This document shows, piece by piece, positions 1 through 8,744 of a stretch of DNA of 64,000 nucleotides; the stretch's first letter is position 1; every line of letters starts with the position of its first letter. Under the pieces are notes generated by a model. That model was not told where the DNA came from. It saw nothing but the letters and a program-made list of their open reading frames with translations, and did not search any database. Origin of the DNA: DASVTU01 sp036387415 (GTDB lineage: Bacteria; Acidobacteriota; Blastocatellia; Pyrinomonadales; Pyrinomonadaceae); the NCBI GenBank assembly GCA_036387415.1, contig DASVTU010000014.1, positions 1 to 64,000 of the forward strand, written 5' to 3'. The position numbers and the translations under genes are program-made.

Positions 1-1164
1 GGCGATGAGGCGCGCGACGCGGCTCATCTCCTCCTCGCCCATGCCGCGCGTCGTCAGCGCGGGCGTCCCCAGGCGTATGCCGGAGGCGACGAAGGGCTTG
101 TTGGTGTCGAAAGGGATGGTGTTCTTGTTGGCCGTAATCCCCGCGGCTTCGAGCGCCTTCTCGGCCACCTTGCCCGTCACGCCCTTGCCGTCCATGAACA
201 CGTCCACGAGGACGAGGTGGTTGTCCGTCCCGCCCGAGACCAGCCGGAAGCCCTGCTCCTGAAGCTCGGAGGCCAACGCCTTCGCGTTCTGGAGGATGCG
301 CCGCTGGTAGTCCTTGAAGTCCTCGCGCAGCGCCTCGCCGAAGGCGACGGCCTTGGCGGCGATGATGTGGACGAGCGGGCCGCCCTGGATGCCGGGGAAG
401 ACCTTCCTGTCCACGTCGGCCGCGTGCTCGGCCTTGCAGAGGACGAGGCCGCCGCGCGGGCCGCGCAGGGTCTTGTGCGTCGTCGTCGTCACGTAGTCGG
501 CCTCGGGGACGGGCGAGGGGTGGAGCCCGGCGGCGACGGGGCCGGCGATGTGCGCGATGTCGGCCATCACGCGCGCGCCGACCGCGCGCGCGACCTCCCC
601 GATGCGCGCGAAGTCGATGACGCGCGGGTAGGCCGACGCGCCGCAGACTATCATCCGGGGCCGGTGCTCCTGCGCGAGCCGCTCCAGCTCGTCGTAGTCT
701 ATCTGCTCCGTCTCGCGCGAGACGCCGTAGTCGTGCACGGTGTAACTGATGCCGGAAAAATTCATCGGGTGGCCGTGCGTGAGGTGGCCGCCGTGCGAGA
801 GGTTCATGCCGAGGATGGTGTCGCCGTACTGGAGCGCCGCGAGGTAGACGCTCATGTTGGCCTGCGAGCCCGAGTGCGGCTGGACGTTGGCGTGCTCGGC
901 CGCGAACAGCTCCTTGGCGCGGTCGATGGCCGCCTGCTCGACCACGTCCGTGAACTCGCACCCGCCGTAGTAGCGCTTGCGCGGGTAGCCTTCCGCGTAC
1001 TTGTTGGTGAAGACCGAGCCCATCGCTTCGAGCACGGCCTCCGAGACGAAGTTCTCCGAGGCGATCAGCTCCAGCCCCTCGGCCTGCCGCCGCACCTCGT
1101 CGTCCACGGCGCCGGCGATCAGCGGGTCCACCTCGGCCAGGCGCGCGTTCAAAAGGTCGCTCAT
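1..1164 (-). CDS. glyA: Serine hydroxymethyltransferase, 3' end cut by window edge
   Basis: Interconverts serine and glycine with tetrahydrofolate, the main cytosolic source of one-carbon units; a PLP enzyme. Reading the minus strand from an ATG at 1164-1162 gives 388 codons open to base 1, about nine-tenths of the usual 415-430 residues. The PLP-lysine motif TTTTHKTLRGPRGG is at residues 226-239 (Lys231), preceded by VMADIAHIAG near 199-208. N-terminal family signatures LIASENFVSEAV and YAEGYPRKRYYGG are present. A GGAGGAG ribosome site lies about ten bases upstream of the ATG. The long plus-strand frame over the same bases is a GC-rich shadow. Identification is firm; only the C-terminus is missing. 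Confidence 0.97.
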   Translation of the reverse strand, partial: MSDLLNARLAEVDPLIAGAVDDEVRRQAEGLELIASENFVSEAVLEAMGSVFTNKYAEGYPRKRYYGGCEFTDVVEQAAIDRAKELFAAEHANVQPHSGSQANMSVYLAALQYGDTILGMNLSHGGHLTHGHPMNFSGISYTVHDYGVSRETEQIDYDELERLAQEHRPRMIVCGASAYPRVIDFARIGEVARAVGARVMADIAHIAGPVAAGLHPSPVPEADYVTTTTHKTLRGPRGGLVLCKAEHAADVDRKVFPGIQGGPLVHIIAAKAVAFGEALREDFKDYQRRILQNAKALASELQEQGFRLVSGGTDNHLVLVDVFMDGKGVTGKVAEKALEAAGITANKNTIPFDTNKPFVASGIRLGTPALTTRGMGEEEMSRVARLIA

Positions 1165-1319
1165 CCTCTTCAGCTCCTCCGGGCTTTTTCCGCCCGCGTC
1201 ACGGCTTGTTTTTGGGCGGCCCGATGTTACCTCACGCCCCGCCGCGCCGCAACGCCGACCCCCGCGCCGCGCCGCCGCCCAAAGAAACTGGAACCCGGCG
1301 GCCGGGCCGTCGTAATATG

Positions 1320-1349
1320 TGACTGAAACGCGATTTCAGTCATCAGTCA
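1320..1349. repeat. Short heptamer-type inverted repeat upstream of the S41 protease
   Basis: TGACTGAAA (1320-1328), a five-base loop, then TTTCAGTCA (1334-1342), followed by one more TCAGTCA seven bases on. It is the smallest member of the 7-base-period hairpin class seen across the window (AGTCAGT family). It lies 45 bases before the protease start, between divergently transcribed genes. Confidence 0.6.
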
Positions 1350-1386
1350 AAAACGCAGCAAATTTAGCAAGGAGAACCGGAGAAAG

Positions 1387-2499
1387 ATGAACTCTAAAAC
1401 GCTCTTCGCCCTCGCGCTCTGCGCGTGCTTCATGCTCGGCGACCCGGCGGCCGCGCCCGCGCGGCAGGAGCCGCCCGAGCAGCCCGACATGGCCGTGGAC
1501 GCCGCCGCGCGCAGGGAGGTCATCGACGCCCTCGTCAAGCGCCTCGACGAGGCCTACGTCTTCCCCGACACGGCGGCCAAGGCGGGGCAGGCCGTCCGCG
1601 CGCGCCTCGAACGCGGCGAGTACGACCGCATCACGAGCGCGAAGCAGTTCGCCGAGAAGCTGACCGCCGACCTCCAGGAGGTGAGCCGGGACAAGCACCT
1701 GCGCGTGCGCTACTCCGCCCGGCCCATCCCCGAGCGCGCGGGCGGCCCGCGCGAGCCGAGCGCCGGGGAGCGCGAGCAGTTCCGCCGCGAGATGGCGCGC
1801 ATCAACTACGGCTTCCAGAAGATAGAGCGGCTGCCGGGCAACATCGGCTACGTCGAGTTCCGCAACTTCCTCGACCCGGAGGGCGGCGCCGAGACCGTGG
1901 CCGCGGCCTTCAACTTCCTCGCCAACACCGACGCCATCATCTTCGACCTGCGCCGCAACGGCGGCGGCGACCCGGCGATGGTCGCGCTCATCTGCTCCTA
2001 CCTCTTCGGCCCCGACCCCGTCCACCTCAACTCGCTCCACTGGCGCGAGGGGAAGGGCGAGCGCGTCGAGGAGTTCTGGACGCGCAAGGAGGTCGCCGGC
2101 AAGCGCTACACGGGCAAGGACGTCTACGTGCTGACGAGCGGCTACACCTTCTCGGGCGCCGAGGAGTTCACCTACAACCTCAAGAACCTGAAGCGCGCCA
2201 CCATCGTCGGCGAGACGACCGGCGGCGGCGCCAACCCCGGCGGCGGCAACCGCCTCACGAAGCACTTCGGCGCCTTCATCCCCAGGGGGCGCGCGGTGAG
2301 CCCCGTCACCAAGACCAACTGGGAGGGCACGGGCGTAGAGCCGGACGTCAAGGTGCCGGCCGACCAGGCGCTCAAGACGGCGCAGCTCATGGCGCTCAAG
2401 AAGGCGGCCGAGCGCGCCACCGACGAAGACCTCAAGGGCGCGCTCCGGCGCGAAATCGAGGCGCTCCAGAGGGACCCGGCCGAGCAGAGCAGGAAGTAA
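1387..2499 (+). CDS. Secreted S41-family (tail-specific/IRBP-like) serine peptidase
   Basis: A 370-residue exported protease. Residues 1-25 form a signal peptide (MNSKTLFALALCACFMLG). Residues about 40-115 match the small N-terminal helical domain common before S41 cores. The core shows GNIGYVEFRNF (151-161), a substrate-groove strand with FDLRRNGGGD (186-195), and the catalytic serine in TSGYTFSGAEE (Ser256), followed by GETTGGGANPGG. No PDZ domain is visible, as in IRBP-like members rather than the CtpA type. The ATG has AAGGAG about twelve bases upstream. The gene stands alone: glyA is divergent and a strong hairpin terminator follows. The substrate is unknown; the fold call is firm. Confidence 0.88.
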   Translation: MNSKTLFALALCACFMLGDPAAAPARQEPPEQPDMAVDAAARREVIDALVKRLDEAYVFPDTAAKAGQAVRARLERGEYDRITSAKQFAEKLTADLQEVSRDKHLRVRYSARPIPERAGGPREPSAGEREQFRREMARINYGFQKIERLPGNIGYVEFRNFLDPEGGAETVAAAFNFLANTDAIIFDLRRNGGGDPAMVALICSYLFGPDPVHLNSLHWREGKGERVEEFWTRKEVAGKRYTGKDVYVLTSGYTFSGAEEFTYNLKNLKRATIVGETTGGGANPGGGNRLTKHFGAFIPRGRAVSPVTKTNWEGTGVEPDVKVPADQALKTAQLMALKKAAERATDEDLKGALRREIEALQRDPAEQSRK

Positions 2500-2524
2500 C
2501 CCGGGCGCCGCGCGCCGGGTAAGA

Positions 2525-2595
2525 GTTCACCGCGGAGACGCGAGGGGGCACGGCCGGAGCGTCCGGCCGTGCCCCCTCGCGTCTGCGCGGTGAAC
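2525..2595. terminator. 34-bp stem hairpin terminator after the S41 protease gene
   Basis: Arms 2525-2558 and 2562-2595 are complementary over 34 bases with one mismatch and a three-base loop. CTTTT follows, but there is no long T-run. It sits 25 bases after the protease stop and just before the LamG-gene promoter, so it probably insulates the two units. Confidence 0.75.
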
Positions 2596-2615
2596 CGTCT
2601 TTTCACCCAATCCAC

Positions 2616-2644
2616 TTGACAGCCCGCGCCCGCCCGCATATAAA
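2616..2644 (+). promoter_or_regulatory. Sigma-70-type promoter of the LamG gene
   Basis: TTGACA at 2616-2621 and TATAAA at 2639-2644 are separated by exactly 17 bases in otherwise very GC-rich DNA. The expected transcript start is near 2651, about 60 bases before the ATG at 2713. It is one of the best -35/-10 matches in the window. Confidence 0.75.
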
Positions 2645-2712
2645 GCACGCCCCGCCTCGCCTCGACCACGCCCCTCGGCGCCCGCGCTGGCGCCCGCGGA
2701 GGACTACACCCG

Positions 2713-4188
2713 ATGACGAACAGGACATGCCGCACCGACCCGACGCCCGACCTCAGGGCAACGCTCCTCTTCCTCGCGGTGCTGGCCGCAGCCGCCGCTC
2801 TCTGCGCGGCCCGCGGGTCGGGCGGAGGCGTCGCCGCAAGCCCCGCGGCGCTCCCGCAGCCCACGCCGAATTGTACGCCGACGCCCCCGGGGATGGTCGC
2901 CTGGTGGACGGGCGACGGCCAGCCGAATGACCTGGCGGGCAGCTTCCACGGCACGCCCCAGAACGGCGCCTCCTACGCGCCGGGCAAGGTCGCGCAGGCT
3001 TTCAGGTTCGACGGCGTGGACGACTACGTGGACATGGGCGCGTCGCCCGCCCTCGCGCCGCCCGCGCTGACCGTGGACTTCTGGATGAACCCGCACGCGG
3101 CGCCCCCGCCCGTCTCGCACCCCGTCTCGCGCTGGGGGCACAGCACGCCCGTGCCCGACTCGTGGCAGTTCGGCTACATGCCGAACAACAAGATTTACTT
3201 CACCACGCGCAACGTCGCGGGCACGCAGGTCACAATCAGCTCGACCTCCGTCCTCCCGCTCAACCAGTGGCGGCACGTGGCCGCCACCTACGACGGCGGC
3301 ACCGTCAGGCTCTACATCAACGGGGCGCTCGAAGCCTCGGCCCCGCACAGCGGCCCCGTCCGGCACAATCCGAGCACGACCGCCGTGGGCTGCAAGATTA
3401 CGGGCGGCGCCTGCAACTACCCTTTCCGCGGGCTGGTGGACGAGGTCGAAATCTTCGACCGGGCGCTGACGCAGGGGGAGATTAAGGCGCTCTACGCGGC
3501 GGGCGGCGCGGGCAAGTGCAAGCCCGTCTCCTGCGTCAGGCCGCCGTGCGGGATGGCCGGCTGGTGGCCGGGCGACGGCAACGCGAACGACCTCGTGGCG
3601 GGCCTCAACGGCACGCCCGTCAACGGCGCCTCCTACGCGCCGGGCAAGGTCGCGCAGGCTTTTGTCTTCGACGGCGTGGACGACTACGTAGACCTCGGCG
3701 CCTCGCCCGCGCTGGCCCCGAACGAAATCACCGTAGACTACTGGGTCTACGCGCGCGCGACGGCCTCGCCGGTCATGCACCCGGTGGCGCGCCTCGGGCA
3801 CATCGGCACCCCGCTGCTGGACTCCTGGGAGTTCGGCTTCCAGACCAACCAGCGGATGAACTTCTACGTCTTCAGCACGACGCCGGCGGTCGGCGGCGTG
3901 ACCTCGACGACCGTGCTCGCGCTCAACCAGTGGTATCACGTCGCCGGGACGTACGACGGCAGCACCGTCAAGATTTACGTCAACGGGCAGTTGGAGGCCG
4001 CCGCGCCCTTCACCGGCTCGCTGCGGAACAACCCGAGCACGACCGCCGTCGGCTGCAAGGCCCTGGCCGGCCTCTGCATCTACCCCTTCAAAGGGATGGT
4101 GGACGAGCTGGAAATCTTCAACCGCGCGCTCTCGCAGGCCGAGATAAACGCCATCTACCACGCCGACAGGCGGGGCAAGTGTAAGTGA
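2713..4188 (+). CDS. Secreted protein with two tandem LamG/concanavalin A-like domains
   Basis: A 491-residue exported protein made almost wholly of two LamG-type jelly-roll domains (about residues 50-268 and 275-490). Such domains usually bind carbohydrates or surface ligands; no catalytic domain is present. A hydrophobic signal segment lies at about residues 16-36, followed by a Pro/Thr linker. Each repeat has the signatures WWTGDG or WWPGDG, DGVDDYVD, HVAATYDGG or HVAGTYDGS, and LVDEVEIFDRALT or MVDELEIFNRALS. The repeats are offset by exactly 660 bases and are identical over some 40 bases (2962-3002 and 3622-3662), so they arose by in-frame duplication. Paired cysteines (CNYPF or CIYPF with upstream CK) recur in each. 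The biological target is unknown. Confidence 0.85.
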   Translation: MTNRTCRTDPTPDLRATLLFLAVLAAAAALCAARGSGGGVAASPAALPQPTPNCTPTPPGMVAWWTGDGQPNDLAGSFHGTPQNGASYAPGKVAQAFRFDGVDDYVDMGASPALAPPALTVDFWMNPHAAPPPVSHPVSRWGHSTPVPDSWQFGYMPNNKIYFTTRNVAGTQVTISSTSVLPLNQWRHVAATYDGGTVRLYINGALEASAPHSGPVRHNPSTTAVGCKITGGACNYPFRGLVDEVEIFDRALTQGEIKALYAAGGAGKCKPVSCVRPPCGMAGWWPGDGNANDLVAGLNGTPVNGASYAPGKVAQAFVFDGVDDYVDLGASPALAPNEITVDYWVYARATASPVMHPVARLGHIGTPLLDSWEFGFQTNQRMNFYVFSTTPAVGGVTSTTVLALNQWYHVAGTYDGSTVKIYVNGQLEAAAPFTGSLRNNPSTTAVGCKALAGLCIYPFKGMVDELEIFNRALSQAEINAIYHADRRGKCK

Positions 4189-4287
4189 CCGGGCGGGCGG
4201 TGTTGCGTCGGGCGCCGCAGGTGGGCGAGAATGGCGGCTCGTTTTCGCCGGCAGAACGTCTTCAAAGAGAGGCCGTCAAGAACCCAC

Positions 4288-6042
4288 ATGCGCTGGTCAC
4301 AGTATTTCATCCCCACCCTGCGCGAAGACCCCGCCGACGCGGAGGTCGTCTCGCACCGCCTGCTCCTGCGCGCGGGCTACATCCGGCAGCTCGGCGCGGG
4401 GATTTACTCGTTCCTGCCGCTGGGCTGGCGCGTCGCGCAGCGCGCGACCCGCATCGTGCGCGAGGAGATGGAGCGCGTCGGCGCGCAGGAGTTCTTCCTG
4501 CCGGCCATCCACCCGGCCGAGGTCTGGAAGGAGTCCGGCCGCTGGGACGTGATGGGCGAGACGATGTTCCGCCTCAAGGACCGCAAGGGCGCCGACGTGT
4601 GCCTCGGCATGACGCACGAGGAGGTCTTCACCTCCATCGCGCGCCACGAGCTGCGCTCCTACAAGCAGCTCCCGCAGGTCTGGTATCAGATTCAGACCAA
4701 GTTCCGCGACGAGGAGCGCCCGAAGTCCGGCCTGATGCGCCTCCGGCAGTTCATCATGAAGGACGCCTACTCGTTCGACGTGGACCGGGCTGGCCTGGAC
4801 AGGTCGTTCGAAGACCAGCGCGGCGCCTACAAGAAAATCTTCGACCGCTGCGGCATCAAGTACCACATCGTCGAGGCTTCGTCGGGCGCGATGGGCGGCT
4901 CGGAGTCGAACGAGTTCATGGCGCGCACCTCGGCGGGCGAGGACTTCATCGCCGTCTGCGAACGCTGCGGCTACGCCGGCAACCTTGAGAAGGCCACCTC
5001 CCGCATCCCCGCGGTCGAAGACGAGGCCGGGCTCCCGGCGCCCGAGGAGTTCCCGACGCCGGGCGTGCGCACCATCGAAGACCTCGTCGCCTTCCCCGGC
5101 GGCGCCGCGGCCGACCGCCAGGTCAAGACGCTCGTCTACGTCGCCACCGACGGCGCGACGCGGGAGGAGTACGCGGCGCTGGCGCTGCTGCGCGGCGACC
5201 ACCAGTTGCACGAGGTCAAGCTCGGCGACTCGCTCGGCGCCTCCCACGTGCGCCCCGCGCACCCCGAGGAGATACGCGACCTGCTCGGCGCCTCGGCCGG
5301 CAGCCTCGGCGGCGTCGGCGCGCGCGACAGGGCCGCGGCCGCCAAAAAGAAGCTGCGCGTAGTCGCCGACAACTCGCTCAAGGGGCGGCGCGCGATGACG
5401 ACCGGCGCCAACCGGGACGAGCACCACCTGCGCGGCGTGGACGTCGAGCGCGACATCAGGCCGGAGCTTTGGGCCGACCTGCGCACCGTGCAGAAGGGCG
5501 AGGCGTGCCCCGCCTGCGAGGCGGGCGCGCTCGACATCTTCAAGGCGATGGAGATCGGCCACATCTTCAAGCTCGGGACGAAGTATTCGGAGTCGATGGG
5601 CGCGAAGGTCCTGACGCAGGACGGCAAGGAGGCGCCCATCGTGATGGGCAGCTACGGCATCGGCGTCGAGCGCATCATGACGGCGGCCGTCGAGCAGAGC
5701 CACGACGCCGACGGCATCGTCTGGCCGCGCGCCATCGCGCCCTTCGACGTCGTCGTCACCGTCACCAACGTCAAGCAGAAGGAGATCACGGACGCGGGCG
5801 AGCGCCTCTACACGGAGTTGCGCCGCGCCGGCCTCGACGTCCTGCTCGACGACCGCGACGAGCGCGCGGGCGTCAAGTTCAAGGACGCGGACCTCGTCGG
5901 CATCCCCTTCCGCCTCACCGTCGGCAAGAAGATAACCGACGGCAAGGTCGAACTCTTCGACCGCGCGACGAAGCAGTCCGAAGACGTCTCCCTCGACGAA
6001 GTCGTCGCCCACGTCCAGTCCCGCGCCCTCGCTGGCCTCTAG
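4288..6042 (+). CDS. proS: Proline--tRNA ligase, bacterial type with editing domain
   Basis: Charges tRNA-Pro with proline and clears mischarged alanyl-tRNA-Pro. Of 584 residues, the N-terminal class II core starts MRWSQYFIPTLREDPADAEV and includes motif 2 FRDEERPKSGLMRLRQF. A YbaK-type editing insertion follows at roughly residues 245-385 (LLRGDHQLHEVKLGD through AMTTGANRDEHHLRGVD). The core then resumes with motif 3 GSYGIGVERIM and the anticodon-binding domain (DVLLDDRDERAGVKFKDADLVG). The frame is open upstream to 4231, but the first 19 residues look non-native and family members begin at MRW, so 4288 is used. No strong ribosome site is visible. A heptamer hairpin follows the stop. Confidence 0.95.
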   Translation: MRWSQYFIPTLREDPADAEVVSHRLLLRAGYIRQLGAGIYSFLPLGWRVAQRATRIVREEMERVGAQEFFLPAIHPAEVWKESGRWDVMGETMFRLKDRKGADVCLGMTHEEVFTSIARHELRSYKQLPQVWYQIQTKFRDEERPKSGLMRLRQFIMKDAYSFDVDRAGLDRSFEDQRGAYKKIFDRCGIKYHIVEASSGAMGGSESNEFMARTSAGEDFIAVCERCGYAGNLEKATSRIPAVEDEAGLPAPEEFPTPGVRTIEDLVAFPGGAAADRQVKTLVYVATDGATREEYAALALLRGDHQLHEVKLGDSLGASHVRPAHPEEIRDLLGASAGSLGGVGARDRAAAAKKKLRVVADNSLKGRRAMTTGANRDEHHLRGVDVERDIRPELWADLRTVQKGEACPACEAGALDIFKAMEIGHIFKLGTKYSESMGAKVLTQDGKEAPIVMGSYGIGVERIMTAAVEQSHDADGIVWPRAIAPFDVVVTVTNVKQKEITDAGERLYTELRRAGLDVLLDDRDERAGVKFKDADLVGIPFRLTVGKKITDGKVELFDRATKQSEDVSLDEVVAHVQSRALAGL

Positions 6043-6086
6043 GCCGGGCAGAAGCCCGACCGTCCGGGGAGGGCTCGGGTAAGTAA

Positions 6087-6177
6087 GAAGGCAGAGTGCA
6101 GAAGGCAGAAGTGAAGAAAGGGGGCAGGCCCCTCGTCTTCAGTTCTGCCTTCTGCACTCTGCCTTCTGCCTTCCCTC
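6087..6177. repeat. Heptamer-unit hairpin (GCAGAAG family) between proS and the LCAT-like gene
   Basis: The left arm 6087-6110 and right arm 6143-6166 are perfectly complementary over 24 bases. Each is made of 7-base units (GCAGAGT, GCAGAAG, GCAGAAG). Pairing resumes inside the loop (TGAAGA with TCTTCA) and one further unit trails on the right. It lies between the convergent genes proS (+) and the lipase-like gene (-), where it could act as a two-way terminator. Confidence 0.85.
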
Positions 6178-6206
6178 AGCCCGCCCCGACGGCCGGGCTT
6201 CCGCCT

Positions 6207-7703
6207 TCAGCTCATCAACTCGTTGACGAGTAGGGTGAGGGCGTTGTCCTGAAGCGTCTTGTTGTTCTGCAAGTCGCTGTGGAGGTCGCAGGCGAAGGAG
6301 GCGTAGGCGACGGGGAGCGGCGTCTCGTAGAGCGCGCTCTGGCGCGCGCCGCCGCCGAGGCCGAGGCCCATCAGCGAGTCGCGCGTGACGCGGCCGTCGC
6401 CCGGCGCGTACATCGCGCGCACGACGGCCGAGCGCGGCAGCTTGCGGCCGTCGGCGCCCCGCAGCGACTTCGGCCGCGTCAGGGTCACCCAGCGGCCCGC
6501 CTTCTCGTCGCGCAGGATGACGGGCGCGGCCAGCGTCTCCTCGCAGTCGCCGCCGAAGGCGTAGAGCTTGACGGGCGAACCGCCCGCCTCCGCCGCTTCC
6601 GTCTCGGCGCCGCGCGCGTCGAGCGCCTCGTGGAGGCGGCGCGCGCGGGCGAGCGCCGCCTCGAAGTAGGCGTCCAGCTCTTCGAGCGTCCCCTTCCCCG
6701 AGGGCGCCTCCAGCCCGCGCGCCGCGCCGCGCGCGTACGCCTCGCGGAACGCGGGGTCGTTGGCGGCCGACCAGCCGTAGCGCCGCCAGACCGCCGGGTC
6801 GTAGAGGTCTACGTCGAGCGGGCGCAGCGAGGCGTCGAGGAAACGCGCCTGCGCGGGGTGCGGCAGGAGCTGGTAAATCGAGGGCATGGTCATCACGTCC
6901 TCGCGCGAGAGCTTGTTGAGGAGGTGGACGCGGCGCCGCAGCCCTTCGGTCACCGAGTAGCCTTCGAGCAGGACGGCGAAGGCTTCGGCCGAGCCGCCGT
7001 TCGGCGTGCCGAACATGAAAATCTTGTTGACGAAACTCGCCCCGGCCCAGTCCGGCCGCGGCGCCTCGCCCGCCGGCGGGAGGTCGCGGTCGCCGTACAT
7101 CGCGGCGTAGCGCGCGACGAGGCCGCCCATCGAGTGCGCGACGACGTTGAAGCGCAGGTCGGGGCGGCCGAGCTTGAGCTTCAGGGCCTCGACCCGCCTG
7201 GCGAGCTGGCGGGCCGACTCGACGTTGTCGCGCCGCCAGTCGTAGGCGAAGACGTAGAAGGTGTCGGCGTCGCCGCCCTCGGGCGGGTCCTCCCAGTCGC
7301 CCTCGCGGTAGCCGCCGTAGTCTTCGAGCGCGCGCAGGAGGTGGTGGTAGACGTAGACCTCGGGCGCTATCTTCGCCAGCTTCGCCGCCTCGATGATGCG
7401 CGCGGCGACCAGCTCGTCGCGGTTGTTTTCGAGGTCGGGCGTCGCCGGCAGGCTCAGGCCGTCCACGTCCGAGCGGAAGGCGCTCGGCCAGACGACCTCG
7501 CCCGTGCGGCGGTTGACGATGCGCGAGCCCAGTATGCCGGGGATGACGATGACGGGGCGCTTGCCCGTGCGCCCGCGCACGCCCGCGAAGATGCGGCCGA
7601 GGTCGGGCGCCCGCCGCGCGCCGCACCCGACGGAGAGAATGCAAAACGCAGAGTGCAGAGTGCAGAAGACGAGGATGAATGCGAAATTTTTATTCTTCGT
7701 CAT
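6207..7703 (-). CDS. LCAT-family alpha/beta-hydrolase lipoprotein (acyltransferase/lipase)
   Basis: Resembles the lecithin:cholesterol acyltransferase family of serine hydrolases acting on lipid esters. From the ATG at 7703 the product has 498 residues. A lipoprotein signal peptide (MTKNKNFAFILVFCTLHSAF) ends in a lipobox, LSVGC, with Cys27. Then come VIVIPGILGSRI (oxyanion region), FAYDWRRDN and the nucleophile elbow VVAHSMGGLVARY (Ser191), plus LDVDLYDPAVWRRYGW, typical of LCAT proteins. An ATG seven codons further upstream is also possible. Both starts and most of the signal peptide are encoded by the heptamer hairpin at 7641-7733. The body has the very high G+C of the left part of the window. 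The substrate is unknown. Confidence 0.85.
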   Translation of the reverse strand: MTKNKNFAFILVFCTLHSAFCILSVGCGARRAPDLGRIFAGVRGRTGKRPVIVIPGILGSRIVNRRTGEVVWPSAFRSDVDGLSLPATPDLENNRDELVAARIIEAAKLAKIAPEVYVYHHLLRALEDYGGYREGDWEDPPEGGDADTFYVFAYDWRRDNVESARQLARRVEALKLKLGRPDLRFNVVAHSMGGLVARYAAMYGDRDLPPAGEAPRPDWAGASFVNKIFMFGTPNGGSAEAFAVLLEGYSVTEGLRRRVHLLNKLSREDVMTMPSIYQLLPHPAQARFLDASLRPLDVDLYDPAVWRRYGWSAANDPAFREAYARGAARGLEAPSGKGTLEELDAYFEAALARARRLHEALDARGAETEAAEAGGSPVKLYAFGGDCEETLAAPVILRDEKAGRWVTLTRPKSLRGADGRKLPRSAVVRAMYAPGDGRVTRDSLMGLGLGGGARQSALYETPLPVAYASFACDLHSDLQNNKTLQDNALTLLVNELMS

Positions 7704-7733
7704 TCTGCATTCTGCACTCCGCATTCTGCACCT
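7641..7733. repeat. Heptamer-unit hairpin (GCAGAAT family) overlapping two coding ends
   Basis: Left arm about 7641-7672 and right arm about 7695-7733 consist of GCAGAGT-like units and their complements (TTCTGCA, CTCTGCA). They are joined by an A/T-rich loop. The LCAT-like gene starts inside it and the larB frame ends inside it. The base composition of the contig changes here. Confidence 0.82.
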
Positions 7734-8488
7734 TCCGGCTGCACTTTCCGGTTGACGAGGCCGGCGACGAAGCCCGCGCCGAAGCCGTTGTCGATGTTGA
7801 CGACCGTGACATTGGACGCGCAGGAGTTGAGCATACCGAGCAGTGCGGCGACGCCGCCGAACGACGCGCCATAACCGATGCTCGTCGGCACGGCGATGAC
7901 AGGCACACCCACCAAGCCGCCGACCACCGACGGCAACGCGCCCTCCATCCCGGCGGCGACAATGACGACGCGCGCATCACGCAGGCGCTCGCGCTCGGCG
8001 AGGATACGATGAATCCCCGCCACGCCCGCATCCCAGATGCGTCTGACGCGATTGCCCATCGTCTCGGCGGTGAGCGCGGCTTCCTCGGCCACGGGGATGT
8101 CGCTCGTCCCCGCCGTCACGACCACTATCTCTCCGACGCCCTGCTCCGTCAGGTCGCGTCGGATACGAATCAGACGCGCCGCGTCGTGCCATTCGGCGTC
8201 GGTCACGACGTTGCGGACTTCACCGAACGTCGCTTCGTCAGTGCGTGTGATAAGAAGATTCGGCGAGCGCGCGGCGAGACGTTCGACAATTTCGACCACT
8301 TGCTGGCGCGTCTTGCCCGCTCCAAAAACGACTTCGGGAAAACCCTGTCGCGTTGCACGCGCATGGTCGAGACGCGTGTGGCCGATGTCTTCAAAATGGA
8401 GTTCGCCGAGCCGACGCGCCGCCTCGCCCGTGTCCAATTCGCCTTGCTTGTGTGCGCGCAGCAATCTTTCAATCTCTTGTAGATTCAT
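7700..8488 (-). CDS. larB: LarB-type pyridinium biscarboxylate synthase (AIR carboxylase-like)
   Basis: LarB carboxylates and hydrolyses nicotinic acid adenine dinucleotide as the first step of the nickel-pincer cofactor used by lactate racemase; it is related to PurE. The 262-residue product has the diagnostic C-terminal block GVPVIAVPTSIGYGASFGG followed by ALLGMLNSCASNVTVVNIDN, and TAGTSDIPVAEEA in the middle. The ATG at 8488 (MNLQEIERLLRAHKQG) fits the family; the frame is open to a TTG at 8512. The last residues after GLVNRK come from the heptamer hairpin, so the natural C-terminus was extended or replaced. No larC or larE is next to it, so a role outside lactate racemase is possible. 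Confidence 0.9.
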   Translation of the reverse strand: MNLQEIERLLRAHKQGELDTGEAARRLGELHFEDIGHTRLDHARATRQGFPEVVFGAGKTRQQVVEIVERLAARSPNLLITRTDEATFGEVRNVVTDAEWHDAARLIRIRRDLTEQGVGEIVVVTAGTSDIPVAEEAALTAETMGNRVRRIWDAGVAGIHRILAERERLRDARVVIVAAGMEGALPSVVGGLVGVPVIAVPTSIGYGASFGGVAALLGMLNSCASNVTVVNIDNGFGAGFVAGLVNRKVQPEGAECGVQNAE

Positions 8489-8663
8489 CTTCTTTGTCGC
8501 GGAATAAACCAATCGAAAACAGATTCGGGTATCGTCGTTTCAAAAACTCGTCCCCGTCGATTTTGATATTGAAACGTCCTCGCATTCTATCATCCCGACG
8601 CTGACGGCAGAAACGGGAGCACGCTTGCGTCTATGCACCATGCCTCGTAAGATGCACAAACAA

Positions 8664-8740
8664 GGGGTCGGAAGTCGGAGGTCAGGAGTCAGTTAAAAAC
8701 TGTCTTCACTAACCTCTGGCCTCTAACCTCTCACCTCTGC
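8664..8740. repeat. Heptamer-unit hairpin (GAGGTTA family) directly upstream of ubiX
   Basis: The left arm has units such as GGGGTCG, GAAGTCG, GAGGTCA, GGAGTCA. The right arm (8709-8740) has CTAACCT, CTGGCCT, CTAACCT, CTCACCT. The ATG of ubiX at 8745 begins a few bases beyond the right arm, so the hairpin forms most of the 5' leader. The remainder of the 8489-8663 gap shows no clear promoter to me. Confidence 0.78.
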
Positions 8741-8744
8741 TTTT

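Noticed and set aside
4297..6012. Long minus-strand open frame antisense to proS
   Set aside because: High G+C leaves antisense frames open; its translation is Ala/Arg/Asp/Val-rich with no motifs, while proS on the plus strand is complete. The same applies to 217-1326 (+) over glyA, 6279-7874 (+) over the LCAT-like gene, 27994-29583 (+), 2704-4161 (-) and 42929-43969 (-).
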